In this document: positions 1 to 5,188 of the stretch, piece after piece
Numbering within the stretch: position 1 is the first letter of the stretch
Layout: every line of letters begins with the position of its first letter
Assembly (NCBI GenBank): GCA_030539415.1
Contig: JAUNSE010000093.1
Coordinates: forward strand, 1 to 7,434
Source of the DNA: Desulfovibrionaceae bacterium
GTDB lineage: Bacteria > Desulfobacterota > Desulfovibrionia > Desulfovibrionales > Desulfovibrionaceae
Length of the DNA: 7,434 nt
Direction of reading: 5' to 3'
Program-made: the position numbers and the translations under genes
The notes under the pieces: model-generated
What the model was told of the DNA's origin: nothing
Seen by the model: only the letters and a program-made list of their open reading frames with translations
Databases searched by the model: none

Positions 1-732
1 ATCAAGTTCAGTAACTGCAGCGCCGCATTCATAGCCAAGAACAACGCCAGCACCGGTGTTGAACGGGTACATCCAAACATTGTAAGGATTGTGCGTGGAG
101 TTGTCGGTGCCGCGGGTGGCGGAACGGCCCTGAGTGGACACGACAGTCTTGGCGCGGACAATGATGTACTCGCCCGTCTTGACATTCCAGCCAAGACAGC
201 CGCAGGCGTGGCCATTGTCGGTAAGAATGCGCAGGGCCATGATGCGGTCAAGGACATGAACGCCGGCCTTGCGGACCAGGCCCGCCATGACGCGCTTGAT
301 GGTCATGCCGTTGGCAATATGACACCACCAGCGGCCGGGCTGGCCAAAGCCCTGGGTGCGGAGCTTGGTGCCGTCGGGCTTGGAGGAGAAATCCACACCA
401 GCTTTTCCAAGATTATCAAGGAAGTAGCGCATGTGGTTGTACCAGCCGTTGATCAGCATCTCTTTCGACCAGCCGTTGAGGGGCTTGGCGTAAAATTTCA
501 CCAGGTCATCGGCGGTGTCATGGGGCTCGCCCGGTTCGTCGAGCACGGCCATGTAGTGGTCATTGCCGCCGCCGATGCAGCCGGAGCATTCGAGAGTGGC
601 CTTGTCCAGAATGATGACATCGAGGCCCTGATCGCGCGCGCCGAGCGCGGCGCCGCAGCCGGATGCACCCGAACCGATCACGAGCACGTCGGTTTCGTAC
701 AGCGTGCCGAGAGGTATTTGCGTAACTTTCAT
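1..732 (-). CDS. FAD-dependent oxidoreductase, AprA/fumarate-reductase flavoprotein superfamily (N-terminal part, runs off the left edge)
   Basis: The minus strand is open from an ATG at 732 to the window edge: 244 codons with no stop, so the C-terminal part is missing. The start is supported by AGGA (741-744) 8 nt upstream. The N-terminus carries a Rossmann FAD-binding motif, V-I-G-S-G-A-S-G at residues 18-25 (G20, G22, G25), followed by a second strand ending V-I-I-L-D-K (39-44). Then comes L-E-C-S-G-C-I-G-G-G (47-56), laid out like the region of dissimilatory APS reductase AprA that reads LERSGAVAQG, and P-x-N-V-W-M-Y-P near residue 220. These place it in the flavoprotein superfamily of AprA, fumarate reductase and succinate dehydrogenase. 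It is probably a paralogue rather than true AprA, because the N-terminus and the cysteine-containing loop differ. It diverges from a LysR regulator, and an SLC13-like carrier lies nearby, suggesting redox conversion of an imported organic or sulfur anion. Substrate and electron partner are unknown; a ferredoxin-like subunit might follow outside the window. Confidence 0.82.
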   Translation of the reverse strand, partial: MKVTQIPLGTLYETDVLVIGSGASGCGAALGARDQGLDVIILDKATLECSGCIGGGNDHYMAVLDEPGEPHDTADDLVKFYAKPLNGWSKEMLINGWYNHMRYFLDNLGKAGVDFSSKPDGTKLRTQGFGQPGRWWCHIANGMTIKRVMAGLVRKAGVHVLDRIMALRILTDNGHACGCLGWNVKTGEYIIVRAKTVVSTQGRSATRGTDNSTHNPYNVWMYPFNTGAGVVLGYECGAAVTELD

Positions 733-897
733 AAGATGAATCCTGGGTAGATTTTTAGGTGAGAATGTGGTGTGCTTTTTTCGCAGACAGTCTTTGGGGC
801 CTTCTTTGGGCAACACCCTTTTCAGGGCCGGCTCCGATCTTGTGAAGAGAATATCTAATAAAGCGCTGTGCTTTGCCAAGCTCAAAAAACTGCACGG

Positions 898-918
898 TTG
901 TGTGATACAATCACACAA
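898..918. promoter_or_regulatory. Perfect palindromic operator between the divergent flavoprotein and lysR genes
   Basis: Arms TTGTGTGAT (898-906) and ATCACACAA (910-918) are exact reverse complements around a 3-nt centre. The site ends 33 nt before the lysR start. LysR-family proteins commonly autoregulate from dyad sites in such divergent regions, so binding by the neighbouring LysR protein is the simplest reading. A closely similar dyad lies upstream of the carrier gene (4002-4020). The core TGTGA-N5-TCACA also resembles CRP/FNR-superfamily sites, but the spacer is 5 rather than the usual 6 for CRP. A regulator of that superfamily therefore remains an alternative. Confidence 0.7.
903..911 (+). 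promoter_or_regulatory. Candidate extended -10 promoter element of lysR, inside the operator
   Basis: TGA-TACAAT at 903-911 matches an extended -10 element (TGn followed by a TATAAT-like hexamer). It would place a transcription start roughly 35 nt before the lysR ATG. No good -35 hexamer is found at the right distance, which is tolerable for extended -10 promoters. The element lies within the palindrome 898-918, so a protein bound there would be expected to block lysR transcription (negative autoregulation). This is inference from position only. Confidence 0.4.
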
Positions 919-951
919 TTTGCAAATTATGTTCCAAAATGGAGAACACCG

Positions 952-1929
952 ATGATCGAACAGTTCAATGGCGATATTATTCAATGGTTACGGGCATTTT
1001 ACTATATCGCCGAGACCGGCAGCGTGCGCAAGGCGGCCGAATACATGCACAGGAATCCGTCCACCGTCAGTCACGAACTGCGCTGCCTGGAACAGGAACT
1101 GGGCACGGTTCTCTTCGATCGGTACAAAAAAACGCTGCAGATAACGCCGGAAGGCACAAAGCTGCTTGAGTGGACTGTCCAGACCTTCGAAAGGCTGAAC
1201 GACATGAGAGTCTCGATAGGAAGCAGCGAGGGTGGCGAGCTCAAGGGCAGCATGTCCTTTGCCACGTCCCTGCCTGTGGCCATTCTGGCCGTCCGCCCCG
1301 TCGCCGACTTCTGCCGCGAGCATCCCAAGGTGGACCTGGTTCTGCAGCGAAAGCTGCCTCACGAAGTGCAGAACGCCGTGCGCCAGTCCAGGGTTGATTT
1401 CGGTCTGATGGGAACAGCCTTACCGCCAGATGACATCGACATGGAATTTCTCTTCAAGGCGCGTCCGCTGCTTGTCGCTCACAAGGTCAATCCCTGGAAA
1501 CTGCCTGAAAGACCTTCGATTGATGATTTGAAAAAACTACCCTACGTTTCCTTCTGGAATGAGGACGGCCTGCAGGATCTTGAACCTTTCTCCCAGATGG
1601 AGCCCTTTGCGGACTGGATCAAGGAAAAATCCGTCATACAGGTGAACAATTATCATCTGATCATGCGCCTTATCTGGCACAAGGCCGGTGTCGGCATCAT
1701 GGACGAACTCTGCTATCAGGCAACCGCATACGGCGCAGAGTGGGACAATATGGAGACGCATCCTCTTGACCACCTGCTCCCTAGCCTCAACTACGGCATT
1801 CTGGTGCGCAGGGGAAAGCATCTGAGCCCGCAGGCAAAGGCTCTCATGGAGGTCCTGAGGGAGCATTTCCGGTCTTTCACACCCGTGCAGGAAGGCAAGG
1901 CGCTGAGCGACCTGCGCCAGCATGACTAG
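952..1929 (+). CDS. LysR-family transcriptional regulator
   Basis: A 325-residue protein, the usual length for LysR-type regulators. I chose the ATG at 952 because GGAGA (941-945) sits 6 nt upstream. The longer in-frame start at 868 would read through the palindromic operator and add 28 residues unlike the family. The winged helix-turn-helix occupies about residues 10-70, with L-R-A-F-Y-Y-I-A-E-T-G-S at 13-24, the recognition region N-P-S-T-V-S-H-E-L-R-C-L-E at 35-47, and L-G-T-V-L-F-D-R at 50-57. The rest (about 95-300) is the periplasmic-binding-protein-like effector domain, containing D-F-G-L-M-G and G-V-G-I-M-D-E. The gene diverges from the flavoprotein and converges on the carrier. Similar palindromes in front of all three genes suggest it controls them together, with the carried anion or a product as a plausible co-inducer. 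The effector is not identifiable from sequence. Confidence 0.92.
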   Translation: MIEQFNGDIIQWLRAFYYIAETGSVRKAAEYMHRNPSTVSHELRCLEQELGTVLFDRYKKTLQITPEGTKLLEWTVQTFERLNDMRVSIGSSEGGELKGSMSFATSLPVAILAVRPVADFCREHPKVDLVLQRKLPHEVQNAVRQSRVDFGLMGTALPPDDIDMEFLFKARPLLVAHKVNPWKLPERPSIDDLKKLPYVSFWNEDGLQDLEPFSQMEPFADWIKEKSVIQVNNYHLIMRLIWHKAGVGIMDELCYQATAYGAEWDNMETHPLDHLLPSLNYGILVRRGKHLSPQAKALMEVLREHFRSFTPVQEGKALSDLRQHD

Positions 1930-1968
1930 AAAACAGCTCGTAATTCCAAGATACTGACATAAACAAAC

Positions 1969-1998
1969 GCCCGGATCGTCATGCATGACTCTCCGGGC
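1969..1998 (+). terminator. Hairpin 40 nt after lysR, probable weak terminator
   Basis: GCCCGGA (1969-1975) pairs perfectly with TCCGGGC (1992-1998). The loop itself contains the perfect palindrome GTCATGCATGAC (1978-1989). On the plus strand the stem is followed by CTTGTGCTG rather than a T-run, so efficiency as an intrinsic terminator is doubtful. On the minus strand it is followed by GTTTGTTTATG. Confidence 0.45.
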
Positions 1999-2181
1999 CT
2001 TGTGCTGTACGGCGCAATCTTCGCCTAAACAGCCAATGGTTTCGCTTTTGGGAGGTGCTGCCCGCCCGACAAATGTTTGCTTGCCACGAAAGGGAACAAG
2101 CCGGCTCTCCGTCTCAGGCAGTCGCAGTTTCCGGCTGCAGCGCAGGGAGGCCGAGCTGTATGCACAAGAGCGCCCTGACGC

Positions 2182-2235
2182 AAAAAAGGGACAGCGGGCT
2201 TCCGGCGAGCTTGACCGGATGAGCGCTGTCCCTTT
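2182..2235 (-). terminator. Intrinsic terminator of the SLC13-like carrier gene
   Basis: A perfect 12-bp stem joins 2185-2196 (AAAGGGACAGCG on plus) and 2224-2235. The 27-nt interior has a nested TCCGG/CCGGA stem (2201-2205 with 2215-2219). On the minus strand the stem runs directly into six T (complement of 2182-2187), as in a Rho-independent terminator for leftward transcripts. The stem begins 117 nt after the carrier stop codon. The plus-strand side ends CCCTTTCATT, so weak bidirectional action on lysR transcripts is possible. Confidence 0.78.
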
Positions 2236-2271
2236 CATTCAGGAGTGCATGGAGGAAGGAAGGAAATGGCC

Positions 2272-2292
2272 GGGGAGGGGTTGCCCCTCCCC
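2272..2292 (-). repeat. Tight G/C hairpin in the carrier 3' untranslated region
   Basis: GGGGAGGGG (2272-2280) and CCCCTCCCC (2284-2292) form a perfect 9-bp stem with a 3-nt loop. No T-run follows on either strand. In the carrier transcript it lies between the stop codon and the terminator at 2182-2235, so it could act as an mRNA 3'-end stabiliser or pause site. Confidence 0.5.
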
Positions 2293-2352
2293 TGTAACTG
2301 TATTCGGGAGTGACGTGCGGCCGGACTGAGCCGCTCCAAATCGTGTTTTGAC

Positions 2353-3819
2353 TTAGAAGAGGATGCCGCCCAGGGCGTAGGTAACCACTGCGGTCACCAC
2401 GAAGGACATGAAGATGACGAGCGGGGCAGTCTTCCAGATGGCCTTGGCATCGGACCATTCGTTGCCGTGCAGCAGAGCGGCGCTGGCGCTGGCGGCGGGA
2501 GTCAGGAAGGCGAAGTGCACGCCCACCACGACCATGATGAGGGGCAGTTCCGGATTGATGCCGGTGGCCTGGCAGTAGCTGTACACAACAGGCATCAGGG
2601 CCACGCCGATGGCGCCGTTGTTCATGAACTGGGTCAGGATGGTGCCGGTGGCGCCGATAACAAGGGCGAAGGTCAGCGGGGAGCCGCCGGCGAACAGGGG
2701 CTCGAGAGCCTGCATGAGCATGGGAGTGATGCCGGTGCCCTTGGCGGCCATGGCGGCGGTCATGGGCTGCACGAAGGCGAGCAGGAGCACGATGGCCCAG
2801 GTCACGCCGGAATCGACCATCGCCTTGAAGGGCAGGAGCGGCTTGCCGTTGACGCGGATGCAGGCCATGACAGTGACAAGCAGAATGACGATGCCGGTGT
2901 TGCCGATGGACTTCAGGAAGACAACCAGCGGGAAGTCCTTGGGCATGAAGCTGGGAGCGAGCAGGAAGAAGACAAGCAGGAACAGGAAGCCGAGAACGGT
3001 CTTCTGCACGCCGTTGAGCTTCAGGGTGTTGTTGGTGTCGAGCTTGGTGGCGTCAAGGTTCTCCAGCTTGCTCATGTCCGGACGGAAGACGAACTTGCCC
3101 ATCAGGATGAAGAGCAGGGAGCAGAGGGCGCAGATGACCAGGGCGATCAGCATGTACTTGCCGTAGTCGATGCCGACGCCGGCATTCATGGTCTCGTAGG
3201 CGCTGAAGATGGTGAGGGCGGCCTGCTTGAAGGGAATGAGGCACATGCCGACCTGGGCGGCGAAGACGATGCCGAATACCATCATGGTCGGGTAGCCTTC
3301 ACCCTTCTTGTAGCCGCAGACTTCGCACACGCCGTACAGAATGCTCCAGCCGATAATGGCTGCGGGAGAGGCGGAGGTCAGGCCGCCCAGGATGAAGATG
3401 GAGCCCAGGAAGACGTAGGTGAACAGCCAGGGCTTGCCGGCAACGAACTTTCTGGTGATGAACCACAGGGAGATGAAGCGGGAGAGACCGTAGTGACTGA
3501 TGGCCGCACAAAAGACAAATATAAAAAACATCATCTGGACGATGGGATCACCGAACGATGAATTGAGAAGCTGCTTGGGCTTCATGCCGCCTATGAGCAT
3601 GAGGGCCAGCAGACCGACCAGGGACGGCCACACGATTTCAATGAAAACCCAGCCGTAGAGGACGCCGAGGAAAATGCCGCACAGATTCATGCCCAGCGGC
3701 GTGAGCGGATCGATGGGGTCCAGACGGCCGAAGCCGAACATGATGACCAGACAGATAATCGAGTGAATGTAATACGAAGCGGAATTGAACGGCTTCTTCT
3801 CGGTAGACTTGTCAGCCAT
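2353..3819 (-). CDS. SLC13/DASS-like anion carrier, integral membrane protein
   Basis: A 488-residue, very hydrophobic protein. The start at 3819 is chosen because AAGGA (3828-3832) lies 8 nt upstream; the longer frame from 3879 adds 20 residues with no such site. After a short charged N-terminus come about 12 membrane segments (around 18-32, 43-78 in two passes, 92-110, 131-147, 178-199, 220-240, 274-290, 305-321, 336-352, 381-396, 425-440, 462-486). A polar loop lies at about 245-272. Two re-entrant-like segments, G-G-L-T-S-A-S-P-A-A (145-154) and T-Q-F-M-N-N-G-A-I-G (396-405), sit where SLC13 carriers bind sodium and the anion. The C-terminal L-T-P-A-A-S-A-S-A-A also fits the ion-transporter superfamily. 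It probably imports a di- or tricarboxylate, a sulfonate or a similar anion across the inner membrane by cation symport. Substrate is not readable from sequence. The upstream dyad links it to the LysR/flavoprotein pair. Confidence 0.82.
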   Translation of the reverse strand: MADKSTEKKPFNSASYYIHSIICLVIMFGFGRLDPIDPLTPLGMNLCGIFLGVLYGWVFIEIVWPSLVGLLALMLIGGMKPKQLLNSSFGDPIVQMMFFIFVFCAAISHYGLSRFISLWFITRKFVAGKPWLFTYVFLGSIFILGGLTSASPAAIIGWSILYGVCEVCGYKKGEGYPTMMVFGIVFAAQVGMCLIPFKQAALTIFSAYETMNAGVGIDYGKYMLIALVICALCSLLFILMGKFVFRPDMSKLENLDATKLDTNNTLKLNGVQKTVLGFLFLLVFFLLAPSFMPKDFPLVVFLKSIGNTGIVILLVTVMACIRVNGKPLLPFKAMVDSGVTWAIVLLLAFVQPMTAAMAAKGTGITPMLMQALEPLFAGGSPLTFALVIGATGTILTQFMNNGAIGVALMPVVYSYCQATGINPELPLIMVVVGVHFAFLTPAASASAALLHGNEWSDAKAIWKTAPLVIFMSFVVTAVVTYALGGILF

Positions 3820-3989
3820 GGTGATTTTCCTTGTGTGAATTTTGCGCGAGCCGGCGGCCTGCGCATTGCTGAAGGTCAAAAACCAATGACTGTCTGCTTA
3901 ATGTTGCCAGTGGGCGGTCGGCTGTTGCCCGCAGCCGGCCGCTTGTGAAAAATATATTCCAGATCAGCCCTGTATTCGTAAAGCAAAGA
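3820..3989 (-). promoter_or_regulatory. Long, structured 5' leader of the carrier transcript
   Basis: If transcription starts just downstream of the -10 at 3990-3995, the carrier mRNA has a leader of about 160 nt. It contains a hairpin with arms 3914-3924 and 3932-3942 (10 of 11 pairs, 7-nt loop), then a T5 run (complement of 3879-3883) before the Shine-Dalgarno. I do not recognise a known riboswitch class. It may simply be untranslated leader, or it may have an attenuation role. Confidence 0.35.
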
Positions 3990-4017
3990 AAATTAACCAG
4001 CTGTTTGATTCTGTCAA
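3990..4017 (-). promoter_or_regulatory. Candidate sigma70-type promoter P1 of the carrier gene
   Basis: On the minus strand a consensus -35 TTGACA (complement of 4012-4017) is followed after 16 bp by TAATTT (complement of 3990-3995). The -35 hexamer is embedded in the right arm of the palindrome 4002-4020, so promoter and operator overlap. It points towards the carrier. Confidence 0.5.
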
Positions 4018-4020
4018 ACA
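4002..4020. promoter_or_regulatory. Palindromic operator upstream of the carrier gene
   Basis: TGTTTGA (4002-4008) and TCAAACA (4014-4020) are exact reverse complements around a 5-nt centre. Aligned by centre with the dyad at 898-918, 15 of 21 positions are identical, giving a shared TGTkTGAT-nCn-nTCAmACA. It overlaps the -35 of the candidate promoter. The likely binder is the LysR regulator at 952-1929; a CRP/FNR-type protein is the alternative. Confidence 0.6.
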
Positions 4021-4068
4021 CCATGTTCCAGAAGCATCTTCAAAAAACGTTCTGTCAATCACTAACTT

Positions 4069-4098
4069 ATTGTATTTACTATATATTTAAAGAATCAA
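4069..4098 (-). promoter_or_regulatory. Candidate upstream promoter P2 of the carrier gene
   Basis: On the minus strand TTGATT (complement of 4093-4098) and TACAAT (complement of 4069-4074) are separated by 18 bp in A/T-rich DNA. The -35 overlaps an operator-like half-site: AGAATCAAACA at 4091-4101 is the exact reverse complement of 4002-4012. It would give a leader of about 240 nt. Weaker support than P1. Confidence 0.3.
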
Positions 4099-4101
4099 AC
4101 A

Positions 4102-4416
4102 AGAATGCCCGCCAACCGTCGGACAGCCTCGCAGCCATCCTCAAAAGCGAAAAAATTTGGTGCGGACCGGACGAAAATGTGCCGAACCGTATTTTTTCGC
4201 GAATCGAGGAAGAGCATCTGAAGAAACGTGACAAGCGCGCGCCAGGCATCACAAGCTTCGCCTTTTCAACCCCTTCCCTGCTCCAGACAGAGCAATTGCC
4301 GCCCTGCCCTCTCCCTAAGCTGTGACAGTGCGGTCGCCGGCGCCGGCGCGGCCGGACGGGCCGCAATGCGCGAGGCGGACCTTGCGGCCCCCGCTTTGAC
4401 CGGCAGCATATAGATG
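4102..4416. other. Gene-free region between the carrier promoter and the cas operon end
   Basis: No reading frame here has a convincing start site or family resemblance. The stretch shifts from A/T-rich on the left to very G/C-rich on the right. It contains the inverted repeat 4147-4200, a perfect 14-bp palindrome CGCCGGCGCCGGCG (4335-4348) and a GCGGCC/GGCCGC stem (4348-4353 with 4359-4364). No CRISPR repeats, tRNA or rRNA are visible. Confidence 0.5.
4147..4200. repeat. 54-bp inverted repeat with A-tract and T-tract ends, possible bidirectional terminator
   Basis: GCGAAAAAAT (4147-4156) and ATTTTTTCGC (4191-4200) are perfect reverse complements. Inside them GGTGCGG (4159-4165) pairs with CCGAACC (4182-4188) in six of seven positions. 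A G/C stem flanked by A-run and T-run is the layout of a two-way intrinsic terminator. It would insulate the carrier promoter from leftward read-through of the cas operon. Alternatively it is a protein-binding site or a small RNA end. Confidence 0.45.
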
Positions 4417-4453
4417 AATGCAGCCCTCCATGCCTAACATGGAGGGCTGCATT
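4417..4453 (-). terminator. Perfect 16-bp hairpin, probable terminator of the cas operon
   Basis: AATGCAGCCCTCCATG (4417-4432) and its exact reverse complement (4438-4453) enclose a 5-nt loop. The stem begins 28 nt after the cas5 stop codon on the minus strand. The downstream minus-strand sequence is ATC-rich (CATCTATATG) rather than a T-run, so it is strong as a structure but not canonical as an intrinsic terminator. It occurs once, so it is not a CRISPR repeat. Confidence 0.65.
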
Positions 4454-4481
4454 GAACGCGCTTCAGATGGCCCTATCTGCC

Positions 4482-5186
4482 TCAGTCAATGATATAGACC
4501 ATTCTGGAGCGATACTGCTTCATCATTCCGAAGCGCAGCGGAACATCAGGAAGGACAACCGGGTCGGAGTTTTCCACCTCATGTTCCACCACAGAGAACC
4601 TCCGCATCAGCTGCTTTTCTCTGGCAATGTCCTCCCCGGCCTTCAGAGCGGCCTCCTCGCTGTCAAAGACCCCGCGTCCGATGAAGTCGGTCGGGACGCA
4701 GTTTCTGCGCCCCAGATACAGATCCCAGACCGGCGACTCCAGAGCTCTGGACATCTTCTCGGCCTCGTCGTCCGGCATCGAGAGGACGCAGGCATAGGCC
4801 ATGTCCAGCAGGTAGTAGCGGTAGGTTTTCTTGATGCCGGGCCCCTGGGACTTCGTTCCCCGGGAGGTTTTGGGTATCATCAGCAATTCCCAGGCATCGG
4901 CGGGATTGTAGCCATTGCCAACCGTCTGCATATCGCACAGACGCGGGGGGCCATCCTCGTAGCTGTCACGCCACGACGGAGGAAGGCTGTAGGCCACCAC
5001 CGTCTGCGAGCATTCGGCCATCCGGGCAAGCCACTCGACCTGTTCGCCGCCCATCCCGGCTGCGGCGCACAGAAGCCCCAGCACGCCGGAACGGGTGGGA
5101 AAATCAAGCGTGGACCTGTTGTAGAAGCGGGAGTCGACACCCCACGACTGAATCGGTCCTTCAAGCCAGAGCAGGAGAAAACCCAT
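4482..5186 (-). CDS. cas5: Type I-E CRISPR Cascade subunit Cas5 (CasD/Cas5e)
   Basis: A 234-residue protein close to the roughly 224 residues of E. coli CasD. In type I-E Cascade, Cas5 caps the 5' handle of the crRNA and joins the Cas7 backbone to the foot of the complex. Diagnostic stretches are the first RAMP strand with L-E-G-P-I-Q-S-W-G (8-16), the family hallmark P-T-R-S-G-V-L-G-L-L (30-39), and Y-L-G-R-R-N-C (157-163), matching YLGRRSC of CasD. The ATG at 5186 starts 2 nt after the cas7 stop (TAG-CC-ATG), implying translational coupling; the Shine-Dalgarno within the cas7 end is weak. It is the last gene of the operon here. A hairpin at 4417-4453 follows and no cas1 or cas2 is seen. Unlike Cas5d of type I-C it needs no nuclease role, because a Cas6e is encoded upstream. 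Confidence 0.93.
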   Translation of the reverse strand: MGFLLLWLEGPIQSWGVDSRFYNRSTLDFPTRSGVLGLLCAAAGMGGEQVEWLARMAECSQTVVAYSLPPSWRDSYEDGPPRLCDMQTVGNGYNPADAWELLMIPKTSRGTKSQGPGIKKTYRYYLLDMAYACVLSMPDDEAEKMSRALESPVWDLYLGRRNCVPTDFIGRGVFDSEEAALKAGEDIAREKQLMRRFSVVEHEVENSDPVVLPDVPLRFGMMKQYRSRMVYIID

Positions 5187-5188
5187 GG

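Larger units (their letters stand above)
1930..2352. other. Convergent intergenic region, lysR / carrier 3' ends
   Basis: This 423-bp stretch between two converging stop codons holds three hairpins (1969-1998, 2185-2235, 2272-2292) and no credible gene. The reading frames crossing it have no family resemblance and no convincing ribosome-binding site. It appears to be purely a transcription-termination zone. Confidence 0.6.

Noticed and set aside
91..750. 219-codon plus-strand frame
   Set aside because: It is the complement of the FAD-binding flavoprotein, whose GxGxxG motif and AprA-like segments are clear on the minus strand.
901..915. TGTGA-TACAA-TCACA as a classical CRP site
   Set aside because: The spacer is 5 bp rather than 6, and the matching dyad upstream of the carrier (TGTTTGA/TCAAACA) departs from the CRP consensus; a local LysR operator fits better, though a CRP/FNR-superfamily protein cannot be excluded.
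868..951. Upstream in-frame start for lysR at 868
   Set aside because: It would translate through the palindrome and extended -10; the ATG at 952 has a proper Shine-Dalgarno and matches family length.
1537..2238. 233-codon minus-strand frame running from the carrier terminator into lysR
   Set aside because: It is antisense to the conserved LysR effector domain and starts in the terminator hairpin; no family resemblance.
2467..3561. 364-codon open frame antisense to the carrier
   Set aside because: The product is a low-complexity Gly/Glu/Asp/His/Gln string, typical of the complement of a hydrophobic GC-rich gene; the minus-strand frame is a clear membrane protein with a good Shine-Dalgarno.
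3945..4325. 126-codon plus-strand frame in the intergenic region
   Set aside because: It spans the candidate promoters, operator half-sites and inverted repeat, has no convincing ribosome-binding site and no recognisable domain.
4417..4453. Palindrome considered as a degenerate CRISPR repeat
   Set aside because: Single copy, no spaced repetition, and fully self-complementary with a 5-nt loop directly after a stop codon, which fits a terminator better.
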